Positions 8,022-18,424 of a stretch of DNA of 64,000 bases are shown one piece after another. The position numbers and the translations under genes were made by a program. The stretch comes from Brevundimonas sp. (GTDB lineage: Bacteria > Pseudomonadota > Alphaproteobacteria > Caulobacterales > Caulobacteraceae): the NCBI GenBank assembly GCA_027531145.1, contig JAPZRF010000004.1:124001-188000 (forward strand). Direction: 5' to 3'. Below the pieces are notes generated by a model that saw nothing but the letters and a program-made list of their open reading frames with translations, did not search any database and had not been told where the DNA came from. The stretch's first letter is position 1, and every line of letters starts with the position of its first letter.

Positions 8022-9288
8022 AGCGAAGGGCCTCCACCGGATCGAGGCGGCTGGCCCGCCACGACGGCGGCAGGCTGGCGACGCAGGACATCAGCAGCGA
8101 CCAGAACACCACCCAGGCCACGTCGACCGGGTCGACCAAGGCCGGCACCCGCGGCAGCAGATAGACCTCGGAATTGAACACGCTGGCCCCGGTCAGGGCC
8201 TCGATCGCCGCCTGGACCGAGCCGACGTTCCAGCAGAACAGCAGGCCGAGGATCACCCCCGCGATCGTGCCGCCGATGCCGATGGCGGCACCGGCGAGGA
8301 AGAAGACCCTCAGGATAGCCGCCGGGCTGGCCCCGATGGTGCGCAGGATGGCGATGTCGCGGCCCTTGTTCTTCACCAGCATGACGATGCCGCTGATGAT
8401 GTTCATGGCGGCGATGGCCACGACCAGGCTGAGGATGATGCTCATGGCCACGCGCTCGACCTTCAGCGCCTCCCAGAAGGCCGCCGAGCGGTCGCGCCAG
8501 TCGGTCACCACGGCGCGCGGGCCGGCCGCCCGGCGCACCGGCGCGACCAGCTCGCCGACCCGGTCGGCGTCATCGACCTTGATCTCGACCACATCCCACA
8601 GGCCGTCCTTGCCGAAGAAGATCTGGGCCTGCTCCAGCGGCATGAAGATGAAGGCGCGATCGTAGTCGGCCATGCCGGCGGTGAAGGTGGCGCTGACCAC
8701 ATAGGTCTTCTCCAACGGGCCCAGCGAGCCGAGCGCCGAGCCGCCGCCGGTCAGGGAGTAGATGGTCAGGGGATCGCCCGGGCGGAGGCCGAGGCTGTCG
8801 GCCAGGGCCTGGCCGATGATCACCCCGTCACCACCGAAGCGACCGGCACCGAAGGCCGCCAGCGCCTCGGCCGGCACGCTCTCCTGCAGGAAGGGCTGGG
8901 CCCGCACATCCTCGGGCGTCATGCCGCGCACGATGGCACCCAGCACCTGGCCGCGGGCGCGGATGGCGGTCTGGTTCTCGACCATGGGCGTGGCCGAGGC
9001 GATGCCCGGCGTGTCGCGAATGCGCGCCAGCGCCTCGGCCCGATCCGGGCCGTTGATGGCCTCGCCCTGCACATACATGTGCCCGTTGAAGTCGAGGATC
9101 CGACCCATCAGTTCGGCGCGGAAGCCGCCCATGATGCTCATCACGCTGATCAGCACCGCCACCGCCAGCATGATGCCGACGAAGCTGATGATGGCGATCA
9201 GGGCGACGCCGCCCTCGCGCCGCTTGGCCCGCAGATAGCGCAGGGCCAAGCCCAGTTCCCAGGCCGAGAACGGACCGGCGGGGGTCAT
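8014..9288 (-). CDS. lipoprotein-releasing system permease (LolC/LolE type)
   Basis: Inner-membrane subunit of the Lol exporter, 424 residues. One N-terminal transmembrane helix ([20 protein letters not shown]) is followed by a large periplasmic MacB-like domain and three C-terminal helices with the FtsX-type core ([39 protein letters not shown]). I start at ATG 9288, which overlaps the proS stop as ATGA; the frame upstream of it is shadow sequence. Only one permease gene is present beside lolD, as in many alphaproteobacteria where a LolC/E hybrid serves as homodimer, so I do not choose between lolC and lolE. Confidence 0.93.
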   Translation of the reverse strand: MTPAGPFSAWELGLALRYLRAKRREGGVALIAIISFVGIMLAVAVLISVMSIMGGFRAELMGRILDFNGHMYVQGEAINGPDRAEALARIRDTPGIASATPMVENQTAIRARGQVLGAIVRGMTPEDVRAQPFLQESVPAEALAAFGAGRFGGDGVIIGQALADSLGLRPGDPLTIYSLTGGGSALGSLGPLEKTYVVSATFTAGMADYDRAFIFMPLEQAQIFFGKDGLWDVVEIKVDDADRVGELVAPVRRAAGPRAVVTDWRDRSAAFWEALKVERVAMSIILSLVVAIAAMNIISGIVMLVKNKGRDIAILRTIGASPAAILRVFFLAGAAIGIGGTIAGVILGLLFCWNVGSVQAAIEALTGASVFNSEVYLLPRVPALVDPVDVAWVVFWSLLMSCVASLPPSWRASRLDPVEALRYE

Positions 9289-10601
9289 GCCGTCAGCTTC
9301 CCGAGCGCCTCGGCCAGCGGCAGGGAGGCCTTCTCCCCGGTGGCGCGACGCTTCAGTTCGACCACCCCGTCGGCGAGGCCCTTGGGCCCGATCACCAGCT
9401 GCCACGGCGTGCCGATCAGGTCGGCGGTGGCGAACTTGCCGCCCGGCCGCTCGTCGGTGTCGTCGTAGAGCACGTCCAGCCCGGCGGCTTCCAGGCGCGC
9501 CAGCGCGTCCTCGCAGGCGGCGGCCACATTGGGATCATCGGGCCGCAGGCTGATCAGCTGCACGTCAAACGGGGCCACCGCGTCCGGCCAGATGATGCCG
9601 CCGGTGTCGTGGCTCGCCTCGATGATGGCGCCCAGCAGGCGCGACACCCCGACGCCGTAGCTGCCCATGTGCACCTCGGTGTCCTGGCCATCCGGCCCGG
9701 CCACCTTCGCCTTCATCGGCGCCGAGTACTTGGTTCCGAAGTAGAAGATGTGCCCGACTTCGATGCCGCGCGCGGTCAGCCGGTCATCCGCCGGCGTCTC
9801 GGCCTCGAAGCGGCCGGCGTCGTGCATCTCTTCGGTGGCGGCATAGAGCGACGTCCGCTCGTCAACGATTGACTGAAGATCGCTCCAGTCGACATCGCCG
9901 CCGGGGGCCGGCATCTCCACCAGCCGGCGGTCGCAGAACACCTGGCTCTCGCCGGTGTCGGCCAGGACGATGAACTCATGGCTCAGGTCGCCGCCGATCG
10001 GGCCGGTGTCGGCGCGCATCGGCACCGCCTTCAGCCCCATCCGGGCGAAGGTGTTCAGATAGGCCACGAACATCCGGTTATAGGCCTTGCGCGCCGAGGC
10101 CTCGTCGAGATCGAAGGAATAGGCGTCCTTCATCAGGAACTCGCGCCCGCGCATCACGCCGAAGCGCGGCCGCCGCTCGTCGCGGAACTTCCACTGGATG
10201 TGGAAGAGGTTCAGCGGCAGCGCCTTGTAGCTCTTCACATAGGCCCGGAAGATGTCGGTGATCATCTCCTCATTGGTGGGGCCGTAGAGCAGTTCACGCT
10301 CGTGCCGGTCGGTGATGCGCAGCATCTCCGGGCCGTAGGCGTCGTAGCGCCCGCTCTCACGCCACAGGTCGGCCAGCTGCAGGGTCGGCATCAGCAGCTC
10401 GACCGCCCCGGCCCGCTCCTGCTCCTCGCGCACGATCTGCTCGATCTTCTTGAGCACCCGCAGCCCCAGCGGCAGCCAGGCGTAGATGCCGGCGGCCTCC
10501 TGACGGATCAGGCCGGCCCGCAGCATCAACTGGTGCGAGACGATCTGGGCGTCCGACGGCGCCTCTTTCAGCGTGGGCAGGAAGTAGCGCGACAGGCGCA
10601 T
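9285..10601 (-). CDS. proS: prolyl-tRNA synthetase, short alphaproteobacterial type
   Basis: Class II synthetase charging tRNA-Pro, 438 residues. Motif 1 region ([19 protein letters not shown]), motif 2 ([26 protein letters not shown]) and motif 3 ([16 protein letters not shown]) are intact, followed by the anticodon-binding domain. The length shows that the INS editing domain present in E. coli-type enzymes is absent, as is normal for alphaproteobacteria; Ala-tRNA-Pro clearance would need a free-standing editing protein elsewhere. Its stop overlaps the start of the Lol permease gene. Confidence 0.96.
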   Translation of the reverse strand: MRLSRYFLPTLKEAPSDAQIVSHQLMLRAGLIRQEAAGIYAWLPLGLRVLKKIEQIVREEQERAGAVELLMPTLQLADLWRESGRYDAYGPEMLRITDRHERELLYGPTNEEMITDIFRAYVKSYKALPLNLFHIQWKFRDERRPRFGVMRGREFLMKDAYSFDLDEASARKAYNRMFVAYLNTFARMGLKAVPMRADTGPIGGDLSHEFIVLADTGESQVFCDRRLVEMPAPGGDVDWSDLQSIVDERTSLYAATEEMHDAGRFEAETPADDRLTARGIEVGHIFYFGTKYSAPMKAKVAGPDGQDTEVHMGSYGVGVSRLLGAIIEASHDTGGIIWPDAVAPFDVQLISLRPDDPNVAAACEDALARLEAAGLDVLYDDTDERPGGKFATADLIGTPWQLVIGPKGLADGVVELKRRATGEKASLPLAEALGKLTA

Positions 10602-10699
10602 GCGATCTCTCGGAGAGGCGGGGAACGGGTTCCCCGTTTAGCCGGGAGGTCGGGGCGAAAGCTAGGCGGTCGTGCGTGCAATCAACGACCGCGCCGGGA

Positions 10700-10951
10700 T
10701 CAGCCGATCTCCGGCAGGGGGATCAGGCCGGTGGCGAGGATCACCATTATCGCGGCCCAGACGATACCCGAGGCCCAGGTGGTGGTCAGGAACTTCTGCT
10801 TCAGCTTCGGGTCCGACGGCGCGCCCCACTGTCCGCCGTCCGTCGGACGCTCGAGGTCCTTCTGCTCCATGCCGAGCGGCAGGACGGCGAACAGCACGAC
10901 CCACCAGCAGACGATGTAGATCGCGACCGCGGTAAACCAGCCCACCGGCAT
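10700..10951 (-). CDS. DUF1467 family membrane protein
   Basis: 83-residue protein with two transmembrane helices (about 4-26 and 57-78) joined by a loop containing PLGMEQKDLERPTDGGQWGAPSDP. Length, topology and the W-rich first helix followed by LPLG match the DUF1467 family of predicted secreted/membrane proteins found beside methylmalonyl-CoA epimerase and proS in many alphaproteobacteria. Function unknown. Its ATG overlaps the epimerase stop in the pattern ATGA. Confidence 0.85.
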   Translation of the reverse strand: MPVGWFTAVAIYIVCWWVVLFAVLPLGMEQKDLERPTDGGQWGAPSDPKLKQKFLTTTWASGIVWAAIMVILATGLIPLPEIG

Positions 10952-11376
10952 CAGTGCGTCTCCCCTTTCGGCGTTTCCATCAGTTCGACCAGCACCCCGC
11001 CGATGTCCTTTGGGTGCAGGAACAGGATCGGCGTGCCGTGGGCACCGATACGCGGCTCGCCGGTGCCGAGGATCGTCGCCCCCCTGGCTCTCAGGGCGTC
11101 GCGGGCGGCGAGGATATCCTCGACCTCGAAGCAGATGTGGTGCTGCCCGCCCTTCGGGTTGCGGGCGAGGAAGCCGTGGATCGGACTGTCCTCGCCCAGC
11201 GGCTCGATCAGCTCGATCTGGCTGTTGGGCAGGTCGACAAAGCAGACCCGCACGCCCTGGGCCGGCAGGTCGAACGGCACCCCTGCCCGGGTCGCGCCCA
11301 GCAGGTCGCGATAGAGCTTCAGGCTGTCGTCGATGGACGGGGTGGCGACCCCGACGTGGTTGAGGCGTCCGATCAT
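10951..11376 (-). CDS. mce: methylmalonyl-CoA epimerase
   Basis: Interconverts the (R) and (S) epimers of methylmalonyl-CoA on the route from propionyl-CoA to succinyl-CoA. The 141-residue vicinal-oxygen-chelate fold is complete: metal ligands in LNHVGVAT (His near 7), QHHICFEVED (His near 80) and GVLVELME (Glu near 132). It is the first gene of the minus-strand run mce - DUF1467 - (proS - lol). The mutase is not in this window. Confidence 0.93.
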   Translation of the reverse strand: MIGRLNHVGVATPSIDDSLKLYRDLLGATRAGVPFDLPAQGVRVCFVDLPNSQIELIEPLGEDSPIHGFLARNPKGGQHHICFEVEDILAARDALRARGATILGTGEPRIGAHGTPILFLHPKDIGGVLVELMETPKGETH

Positions 11377-11457
11377 GACTCCTGATAGCCCCCGTCAGAA
11401 ACCTGCGAAAGGCGTGACGGCGATCAGCGACACGGTGACCCCTGCCCCGGCGACCCG

Positions 11458-11510
11458 GGACCGAAATCGGTTGGGCTGGACGCAGCCCGGACTTTGATCC
11501 AGTTTCGAGC
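11458..11510 (+). repeat. partial copy of a hairpin repeat also at 39985-40035
   Basis: Within the 227-base gap between mce and the dioxygenase gene, GACCGAAATCGGTTG then TGGAC repeats the left arm of the perfect hairpin at 39985-40035. The right arm here has decayed to ATCCAGTTTCGAG, with a small local stem GGGCTG/CAGCCC. The rest of the gap (11377-11457 and 11511-11603) shows no gene to me; it must hold the divergent promoters. Confidence 0.55.
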
Positions 11511-11603
11511 GAGAGTCTGGGGCACTGCGTGGGCGAAGGCGATAAGCGAATTCACCCCAATCGATAAGGCTCTGGCCGGGATTCAGGGGCTGGAGAGGAT
11601 GAC

Positions 11604-12242
11604 ATGATGCAACTTCCGAGACGAGGAGTCCTCGGGGCAGGAATCGCCTTCGGACTGGCCGGAACCAGTGCACGGGCGCAGGATTCCCTGCCCGTGACGC
11701 CATCGATCACGCTTGGGCCCTTCTATCCTGTGATACGACCAACGGACACCGATGCCGACCTGACTCGCGTCGCCGGCCGCACGGGACTGGCGCAGGGCGA
11801 GGTCATTCAGCTGATCGTCAAGATGGTGGATCGCCAGGGTCGGCCGATCATCGGGGGCCTGGTCGAACTGTGGCATTGCAATGCTGCGGGGCGCTATGCG
11901 CATCCAGCGGATCCCAACACCGCGCCTCTCGATCCAGACTTCCAGGGCTTCGCCCAGATCGGCACCGATGCCCAGGGCGAGTTTCGGATCACGACGATCA
12001 AGCCCGCAGCCTATCCGGCGGGCCCGGACTGGATGCGGGCACCGCACATCCATATGGACGCCCGGGGACGATCCTATCGAAGTTCACTGCAGATGATGTT
12101 CGATGATCCGCTCCTGGCTCAGGATCGCGTCCTGACGGATTTCGATGCGGACGAACTCTCGCGTGTCATCGCCCGCCCGCTGGAGCGAGGAGTCGACGGT
12201 ATGGCGCGCTTCGGCTGGACCATAGTGATGCTCGAAGGCTGA
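11604..12242 (+). CDS. Tat-exported intradiol ring-cleavage dioxygenase family protein
   Basis: 212 residues resembling protocatechuate 3,4-dioxygenase beta chain and related non-haem Fe(III) enzymes. The four expected iron ligands are present: Tyr98 (GRYAHP), Tyr137 (AAYP), His148 and His150 (PHIHM). The N-terminus reads PRRGVLGAGIAFGLAG with a cleavable AQ-like end, a twin-arginine signal, so the folded metalloenzyme is probably periplasmic. GGAGAGG precedes the two adjacent ATG codons at 11604 and 11607. No alpha subunit or other beta-ketoadipate gene is adjacent, so the aromatic substrate cannot be stated. Confidence 0.88.
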   Translation: MMQLPRRGVLGAGIAFGLAGTSARAQDSLPVTPSITLGPFYPVIRPTDTDADLTRVAGRTGLAQGEVIQLIVKMVDRQGRPIIGGLVELWHCNAAGRYAHPADPNTAPLDPDFQGFAQIGTDAQGEFRITTIKPAAYPAGPDWMRAPHIHMDARGRSYRSSLQMMFDDPLLAQDRVLTDFDADELSRVIARPLERGVDGMARFGWTIVMLEG

Positions 12243-12247
12243 GACGA

Positions 12248-13921
12248 TCAAAGTCTCAGGACGATCGTCTCCACGATCGGCCGCCGATCCCAGATGCGCT
12301 GGCTGGCCTTCTTCAGGGCCCGGGCGACCGCCTGCTCGATCACCAGCTCGTCCTCCAGCGCCTCGTCCCTGAGCGCCTTGACCGCCTGCTCGGCGCGCTC
12401 GGCCAGCTCGTCCAGCGCGTCGCCCAGCGGACTTTCGGCGTCGCCGGGCAGGCCGATGCCGCGCACGTCGATGTCCGAAACGACGCGGCCACGCCTGTCC
12501 ATCGCGAAGCTCACCACCAGAACGCCGTTGGTCGAGGCGTGCCGGCGCTCGCGGATGGCCTCCCCCTCCTCGCTCACGAGACGCCCGCCATCGACGTAGA
12601 GCCGGCCCGCCGGAACCTCGTCGATGATCTGCGCCGCTCCGGGCCACAGCCGGACCAAGTCACCGTTGCGCGGGGCCACCGTCTCCGGAATGCCGAGATC
12701 GCGGGCGAGGTTGGCATGCTCCACCAGGAAGCGCCGCACCCCGTGCGTCGGCACGGCGATGCGCGGCCGCACCCAGCGGTACATCTCGCGCAGCTCCTCG
12801 CGGCAGGGGTGGCCCGAGACGTGGATGCCCGGGTGATCCTTCTCTGTGTAGAGCCGCACACCCCGGTCGGAGAGGCGGTCCTGCAGCGCGCCGATCGACA
12901 GCTCGTTGCCGGGGATGATCCGCGACGAGAAGATGCAGTGGTCGCCCTTGCCCAGCCGGACATAGGGGTGGGTCCCGTCCGCCACCCGCGAGAGGGCGGC
13001 GCGAGGCTCGCCCTGGCTACCCGTGCAAAGGTACAGGATCTCGTCCGCCGGCCATTCCCGAGCCTGCTGGTCGGACAGGAAGGGCTGCAGGCCGGACAGC
13101 AGCCCGACCGACCTCGCCGCGGCGGCGATGCGGTGCATCGAGCGCCCCGCCAGCGCCACCCGGCGCCCGGCCGCCTCGGCAGCGCGGCAGACGCTGTCCA
13201 TCCGCGCCACGTTGGAGGCGAAGCAGCCTAGGGCGATGCGGCCCGACAGGGAGGCGATCAGCTCGCCCAGCGCCTTGCGGACCTCGCCCTCGGAGCCCGC
13301 GCGGCCTTCGACAAAGACGTTGGTGGAATCGCACACCATGGCCAGCACGCCCTCGTCGCCCAGAGCCCCGAGCTTGGCAGGATCGGTCACGGCCCCGGTG
13401 ATCGGATCCGGGTCCAGCTTCCAGTCGCCGGTGTGCAGCACCAGACCTGCGGGCGTGCGGATGGCGAGGCCATTCGGCTCCGGGATCGAGTGGGCCAGGG
13501 TCACCAGGGTGATGTCGAACGGGCCAAGCCGGATGTTGCCGCCCAGCGGCACCTCGATGATCTCGACCTCGTCCAGCAGGCCGGCGTCACGCAGTTTCTC
13601 GCGGATCAGGAAGGCGGTGAAAGGCGTTGCATAGACGGGTGCCTTCATGCGCGGCCATAGCCACGCGAGGGCCCCGATATGGTCCTCGTGGGCGTGGGTC
13701 AACACGATGCCGAGGATGGTCTCCCCCTCGACGAAGGCCGGGTCAGGCGTGATCACGTCGACGCCCGGTGTCGACAAGTCGCCGAAGGTCACGCCCACAT
13801 CGACCACGATCCACTGGCGCGCATGCGCCGGACCGAAGCCGTACAGGTTCAGGTTCATCCCGACCTCGTCCGAGCCGCCCAGCGGCAGGAAGACGAGTTC
13901 GTCACTGTTTTTCTTGCTCAT
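12248..13921 (-). CDS. rnj: ribonuclease J
   Basis: Metallo-beta-lactamase/beta-CASP RNase (557 residues) with endo- and 5'-exonuclease activity in RNA decay and rRNA maturation. The zinc motif HAHEDH lies at residues 76-81, with further ligands at [11 protein letters not shown] and, in the beta-CASP part, VSGHPCREE and PTHG. A C-terminal domain follows from about 440. Its ATG overlaps the coaX stop (ATGA), placing it at the end of the nuo-birA-coaX chain, the gene order I know from other Caulobacterales. Confidence 0.95.
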   Translation of the reverse strand: MSKKNSDELVFLPLGGSDEVGMNLNLYGFGPAHARQWIVVDVGVTFGDLSTPGVDVITPDPAFVEGETILGIVLTHAHEDHIGALAWLWPRMKAPVYATPFTAFLIREKLRDAGLLDEVEIIEVPLGGNIRLGPFDITLVTLAHSIPEPNGLAIRTPAGLVLHTGDWKLDPDPITGAVTDPAKLGALGDEGVLAMVCDSTNVFVEGRAGSEGEVRKALGELIASLSGRIALGCFASNVARMDSVCRAAEAAGRRVALAGRSMHRIAAAARSVGLLSGLQPFLSDQQAREWPADEILYLCTGSQGEPRAALSRVADGTHPYVRLGKGDHCIFSSRIIPGNELSIGALQDRLSDRGVRLYTEKDHPGIHVSGHPCREELREMYRWVRPRIAVPTHGVRRFLVEHANLARDLGIPETVAPRNGDLVRLWPGAAQIIDEVPAGRLYVDGGRLVSEEGEAIRERRHASTNGVLVVSFAMDRRGRVVSDIDVRGIGLPGDAESPLGDALDELAERAEQAVKALRDEALEDELVIEQAVARALKKASQRIWDRRPIVETIVLRL

Positions 13922-14697
13922 GTCGTCCCGATATGGGGGTTGCGTCGCCAGATTTCGAGCAGCCCGCGAAGGGTCAGGTCTGGATCGAACCGGTCAATGC
14001 TGTGCGTGGCACCTTCAAACAGGCTGACCACCCCGCCGGTGCCGATCACCGTCATGGGACGACCCCATTCGGCCTTGATGCGCGCTACCAGCCCCTCGAT
14101 AAGGGCGATGTAGCCCCAGAACACGCCGGACTGCATGTTGCTGACGGTGTCCTTGCCGATCACCCTGGCCGGGCGCTGGATGGCGATGCGCGGCAGCATG
14201 GCCGCCGCCTCGTGCAGGGCCTGGAGGCTGAGGTTGACGCCGGGCGCGATGATCCCCCCCTCGAAGGCACCGTCGGCGGCCACCACGTCGAAGGTGGTGG
14301 CAGTGCCGGAATCGATCACGATCAGATCGCCGGGATAGGTCAGGTGCGCCCCGATGGCGTTGACCAGCCGGTCGGCCCCCGCCTCGCTAGGCTTGGCGAT
14401 GCGCACGGCGATGCCCAGCTCGACATTGTCGCCGATCACCCGCGGCTCGACACCCAAATAGCGCCGCGACAGGTTGCGCAGGTTGAAGATCGACTGGGGC
14501 ACCACGCTGGAAATGATGCAGCCGTCCAGCGCCGCCAGGGAAAGGCCGCGCATGGACAGCAGCTGGGTCAGCCACACGGCGTACTCGTCCGCGGTGCGGC
14601 TGGCCTCGGTGGCGCTGCGCCACTGGGCGATCCAGTCCTGCCCGTCATGAACGGCGAACAGCGTGTTGGTGTTACCCTGTTCGATCGCCAGAATCAT
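13918..14697 (-). CDS. coaX: type III pantothenate kinase
   Basis: Phosphorylates pantothenate, the first step of coenzyme A synthesis, 259 residues of the ASKHA fold. N-terminal [16 protein letters not shown] holds the catalytic Asp-equivalent site (Glu here in IEQGNT, where many CoaX have DxGNT), with [11 protein letters not shown] and [11 protein letters not shown] downstream. The ATG at 14697 overlaps the birA stop, and the frame upstream is shadow of birA. The Asp-to-Glu change in the first motif occurs in other alphaproteobacterial CoaX sequences as far as I recall. Confidence 0.93.
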   Translation of the reverse strand: MILAIEQGNTNTLFAVHDGQDWIAQWRSATEASRTADEYAVWLTQLLSMRGLSLAALDGCIISSVVPQSIFNLRNLSRRYLGVEPRVIGDNVELGIAVRIAKPSEAGADRLVNAIGAHLTYPGDLIVIDSGTATTFDVVAADGAFEGGIIAPGVNLSLQALHEAAAMLPRIAIQRPARVIGKDTVSNMQSGVFWGYIALIEGLVARIKAEWGRPMTVIGTGGVVSLFEGATHSIDRFDPDLTLRGLLEIWRRNPHIGTT

Positions 14698-15443
14698 CAG
14701 GCGGCCTCCCCGAAGAACACATCGCCGGCGGTGATCAGCCGGATCGACCCGTCGCCGAGCCGCAGGCGCAAAGCCCCGTCGGACGCTACGCCCTCCGCCT
14801 CGCCGCTCAGGGTCTCGCCCGGCAGGCGCGCGACACAGGGCCCGGCGGGGCCGCCAGCGAGCGAGCGCCACGCATCCAGCACCCTGACGAAACCCTCGCG
14901 CTCCCAGCGTAGCCACCAACTCTCGAAGACCTTGGCCAGCACCTCAAGCGCGGTTTCCGGATCAGGGACCCGGGCAAGGTCCGCCCGCAGGTAACTTGCC
15001 AGCGCGGTCGCGGGCCGCTCGGTCCCCTCCGGGGCGTGGGCGAGATTGACGCCAATGCCGACGGCCAGCCATAGGCCACCATCGGACCGCGCTCCAGACT
15101 CCAGCAGGATTCCCGAGGCCTTCAGGCCAGCGAGGGTCACGTCATTGGGCCACCTGATTGCCACAGCGCCCGGCGTCGCGAAGGCTTCCAGCAGATCGGC
15201 CGCCGCAAGGGCGGCCAGGAAACTGGCCTGGGCCGCCTCACCCGCCGGGCGCGAGGTGACGAGAAGCAGAGTGGCGAACAGGTTGCCACTGTCGCTGGCC
15301 CAGGGCCGGCCGCGGCGGCCGCGCCCCGCGCTCTGATGCCGGGCCGCGAGCCAGACCGGTCCGGTCTCGCCCGCCTCGGCGCGCCGGCGCGCCTCGAGGT
15401 TGGTCGAGTCGAGCGCATCGAACCAGATCACCGGCACGGTCAT
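14697..15443 (-). CDS. birA: biotin-[acetyl-CoA-carboxylase] ligase, no DNA-binding domain
   Basis: Attaches biotin to the carboxyl-carrier protein of acetyl-CoA carboxylase via biotinyl-AMP. The 248-residue protein begins straight at the catalytic domain ([17 protein letters not shown]), then [17 protein letters not shown] with the biotin-binding GRGRRG loop, WPNDV and the active-site Lys near KASGIL, and a small C-terminal domain. The N-terminal helix-turn-helix of E. coli BirA is missing, so it is a ligase and not a repressor. It starts 52 bases after nuoN. Confidence 0.93.
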   Translation of the reverse strand: MTVPVIWFDALDSTNLEARRRAEAGETGPVWLAARHQSAGRGRRGRPWASDSGNLFATLLLVTSRPAGEAAQASFLAALAAADLLEAFATPGAVAIRWPNDVTLAGLKASGILLESGARSDGGLWLAVGIGVNLAHAPEGTERPATALASYLRADLARVPDPETALEVLAKVFESWWLRWEREGFVRVLDAWRSLAGGPAGPCVARLPGETLSGEAEGVASDGALRLRLGDGSIRLITAGDVFFGEAA

Positions 15444-15495
15444 GGGGCCTCTCCGCTGCGAGCGGCGCGGTCACCGCCGCAGGCTGCAACGGGGC

Positions 15496-16932
15496 TCACC
15501 CGAGGCCCGCGGCGGCCACGCGGGTCAGGGGCTCGATCCAGATCAGGCCGACGATCACGAGCGGGAACGCGAAGGCTGCAGCCGCCCAGGCCGTCCACTG
15601 CGCCTCGACCGGGGCCCGGTCCGTCGCCGCCGCTTCCGGAGCCGGGTCGAACCACATCACCTTGATGATGCGCAGGTAGTAGAAGGCGGCCACGACCGAG
15701 GCCACCAGACCGGCCGCAGCGACCTGCCAGTAGCCGGCGTCGGCAGCAGCACCGAACACATAGTACTTGCCCCAGAAGCCCGAGAACGGCGGCATACCCA
15801 GCACCGACAGGGCCAGCACCGTCAGGGCGATGGCGGTCAGCGGCCTGGTATGGCGGAGCCCCGCTAGGTCCTGCACCGTCCGCATCGGCCGGCCGTTGCG
15901 CGACAGGCTCAGCAGGATGGCGAAGAAGCCGAACTGGTCGATAACGTATAGCGTCATGAACACCAGCATGGCCTGCAGGCCCGCTTCGGTGCCGGCGACG
16001 ATGGCCAGCAGGGCATAGCCTATGTTGGCAATCGAGGAATAAGCCAGCAGGCGCTGCAGATCCTTCTGCACCAGGCCGCCAATGGCACCGACGACGAAGC
16101 TCATCAGGCAGATCAGCACCAACACCTGGGCCCACTGGCTGTGAGCGTCGCCGAAGCCGAGCTCCATGGTGCGCGCGAACAGTACCATGGCGGCGACCTT
16201 CGGGGCGGTGGCGAACAGAGCTACGACCGGGGTCGGGGCTCCCTCGTAAACGTCCGGCGTCCACATGTGGAACGGGGCCGCGGAGACCTTGAAGGCCAGA
16301 CCGCAGATCAGGAACACGAGGCCGAAGATCAGGCCTGGAGCCGGATCGTCCGTGGCCACGGCGGCGATGTCCTCGAAGCGCATGGAGCCGGCGAAGCCGT
16401 AGATCAGGCTGGCACCATAGAGCAGCAGGCCCGACGAGAGGGCACCCAGTACAAAATACTTCAGACCCGCTTCCGAGGCGCGGGCATCGTCGCGGTGGAA
16501 GGCGGCCAGGACGTAGAGCGCCAGCGAATGCAGCTCGACGCCGATGTAGAGCGAGATCAGGTCGCCGGACGAGGCCATCATGGCCATGCCGACAGCAGCC
16601 AGCACGATCAGGATAGGATACTCGAAGCGGGCGATGCGCGTACGCTGCATCCAGCCGCCGCCGAGGATGACGGCCACGGCGCTGGCCAGATAGATCAGCA
16701 CCTTGGCGTAGACCGCGAACGGGTCGGCCACGAAGGCCTCGTTGAAGGCGGCACCCAGCGGCGCGTGGGCGACCACGGCGGCCCCGGCGACGAGCAGGGC
16801 CACCGACAGGATCGAGATCAGGCGGGCGGACTTGTCGCCGATGAAGGCACCAAGCATCAGCAGCACCATCGCACCGACGGCGAGGGTGGTTTCCGAGGCG
16901 GCGAGCGGGAGGGCTTGGGACAGGTCAGGCAT
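15496..16932 (-). CDS. nuoN: NADH-quinone oxidoreductase subunit N
   Basis: Antiporter-like proton-pumping membrane subunit of complex I, 478 residues with about 14 hydrophobic helices. The Mrp-antiporter signature is present (MASSGDLISLYIGVELHSLALYVL, HMWTPDVYEGAPTPV, LLAYSSIANIGYALLAI); key Glu in the ELHSL helix and Lys residues in the half-channels are visible. It is the last nuo gene and is followed by birA. Confidence 0.97.
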   Translation of the reverse strand: MPDLSQALPLAASETTLAVGAMVLLMLGAFIGDKSARLISILSVALLVAGAAVVAHAPLGAAFNEAFVADPFAVYAKVLIYLASAVAVILGGGWMQRTRIARFEYPILIVLAAVGMAMMASSGDLISLYIGVELHSLALYVLAAFHRDDARASEAGLKYFVLGALSSGLLLYGASLIYGFAGSMRFEDIAAVATDDPAPGLIFGLVFLICGLAFKVSAAPFHMWTPDVYEGAPTPVVALFATAPKVAAMVLFARTMELGFGDAHSQWAQVLVLICLMSFVVGAIGGLVQKDLQRLLAYSSIANIGYALLAIVAGTEAGLQAMLVFMTLYVIDQFGFFAILLSLSRNGRPMRTVQDLAGLRHTRPLTAIALTVLALSVLGMPPFSGFWGKYYVFGAAADAGYWQVAAAGLVASVVAAFYYLRIIKVMWFDPAPEAAATDRAPVEAQWTAWAAAAFAFPLVIVGLIWIEPLTRVAAAGLG

Positions 16933-16938
16933 GGTCTC

Positions 16939-18420
16939 TCACCCGCCGATCGCGGCGCGATAGGTGGTCGTAAGCGCCTCGACCGAGGCGGCGGTCACGT
17001 CCAGCACCAGGCCGGGCTGCACACCCAGCCACAGGGTGCCGAGGATCAGCGGGGCAAAGATCACCAACTCACGTGTATCGATGTCGGTGATCGTCTTCAG
17101 CTTCGGGTTCTCGATCTCGCCGAACATGACGTTGCGGTACAGCGTCAGGGCGTACATGGCCGAAACGATCACCCCGAGGGCCGCGACGAACGCGGTCGAG
17201 GTGGAGACCTCATAGGCCCCGGTCATGGTGAGGATCTCGCCGATGAAGCCCGAGGTGCCCGGCAGGCCGACATTCGCCATGGTGAACAGCAGGAAGATGG
17301 CCGCATACCACGGCATGCGACTGGTCAGGCCGCCATAGAAGGCGATCTCGCGGGTGTGCATTCGATCATAGACCACGCCGACGCAGAGGAAGAGCGCGCC
17401 CGAGATCAGCCCGTGGCTGATCATCTGGAACACCGCGCCCTGCACGCCCGTGTCGTTGACCGCGAAGATGCCCATGGTGACGAAGCCCATGTGGGCCACC
17501 GAGGAGTAGGCGATCAGCTTCTTGATGTCAGTCTGCCGGAACGCCACCAGAGAGGTGTAAACGATAGCGATCACCGACAGGGCGAACACCAGCGGCCGGA
17601 AAGTCTCTGAAGCGTCGGGGAACATCGGCACATTGAACAGCAGGAAGCCGTAGCCGCCGAGCTTCAGCAAGATGCCCGCCAGGATCACCGACCCGGCCGT
17701 CGGGGCCTGCACGTGGGCGTCCGGCAGCCAGGTGTGTACCGGCCACATCGGCATCTTCACAGCGAAGGAGGCGAAAAAGGCCAGCCACAGCAGCGGCTGC
17801 ACCGCCGGCGAAAAGGCGTGGGTCTTGAGCTCGGGGATGCTGGTGGTACCGGTCTCGAAGGCCATCCACAGCATGGCCAGCAGCATCAGCACCGACCCGA
17901 GCAGGGTATAGAGGAAGAATTTGTAGGCCGCGTAGATCCGATTCTGTCCGCCCCAGACGCCGATGATCAGGAACATCGGGACGAGGGTGCCCTCGAAGAA
18001 AATGTAGAACAGGAACAGGTCCAGCGCCGTGAAGACGCCGATCACCAGCGTCTCCAGCACCAGGAAGGCGACCATGTACTCGACCACCCGGTCCTTGATG
18101 GTGGTCCAGCTGGCGAGGATGCACAGCGGCATCAGGAAAGCGGTCAGCACCACGAACAGGATCGAGATGCCATCGACGCCGAGGTGGTACTCGGCTCCGG
18201 CGAACCAGGCGTAGCGCTCGACGAACTGGTAGCCCGGGTTGGCGGCATCGAAGCCGGCCAGCATCACGCCCGACACCCCGAGGGTCGCGAGGGTGGTCAG
18301 CAGGGTGATCCAGCGCGCCGCGCTGGCGGCGGCATTGCCCTTGAGGGCGGAGCGCACGAGCAGGACAATGGCGACCCCGATCAGCGGCAGGAAGGTGACG
18401 ATGCTCAGGAGGTGAGGCAC
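16939..18420 (-). CDS. nuoM: NADH-quinone oxidoreductase subunit M
   Basis: Antiporter-like proton-pumping subunit, 493 residues. Conserved elements: [21 protein letters not shown] with the essential Glu of helix 5, [19 protein letters not shown], and [13 protein letters not shown]. Located between nuoL (4 bases upstream) and nuoN (6 bases downstream) in the usual L-M-N order. Confidence 0.97.
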   Translation of the reverse strand: MPHLLSIVTFLPLIGVAIVLLVRSALKGNAAASAARWITLLTTLATLGVSGVMLAGFDAANPGYQFVERYAWFAGAEYHLGVDGISILFVVLTAFLMPLCILASWTTIKDRVVEYMVAFLVLETLVIGVFTALDLFLFYIFFEGTLVPMFLIIGVWGGQNRIYAAYKFFLYTLLGSVLMLLAMLWMAFETGTTSIPELKTHAFSPAVQPLLWLAFFASFAVKMPMWPVHTWLPDAHVQAPTAGSVILAGILLKLGGYGFLLFNVPMFPDASETFRPLVFALSVIAIVYTSLVAFRQTDIKKLIAYSSVAHMGFVTMGIFAVNDTGVQGAVFQMISHGLISGALFLCVGVVYDRMHTREIAFYGGLTSRMPWYAAIFLLFTMANVGLPGTSGFIGEILTMTGAYEVSTSTAFVAALGVIVSAMYALTLYRNVMFGEIENPKLKTITDIDTRELVIFAPLILGTLWLGVQPGLVLDVTAASVEALTTTYRAAIGG

Positions 18421-18424
18421 GGGA

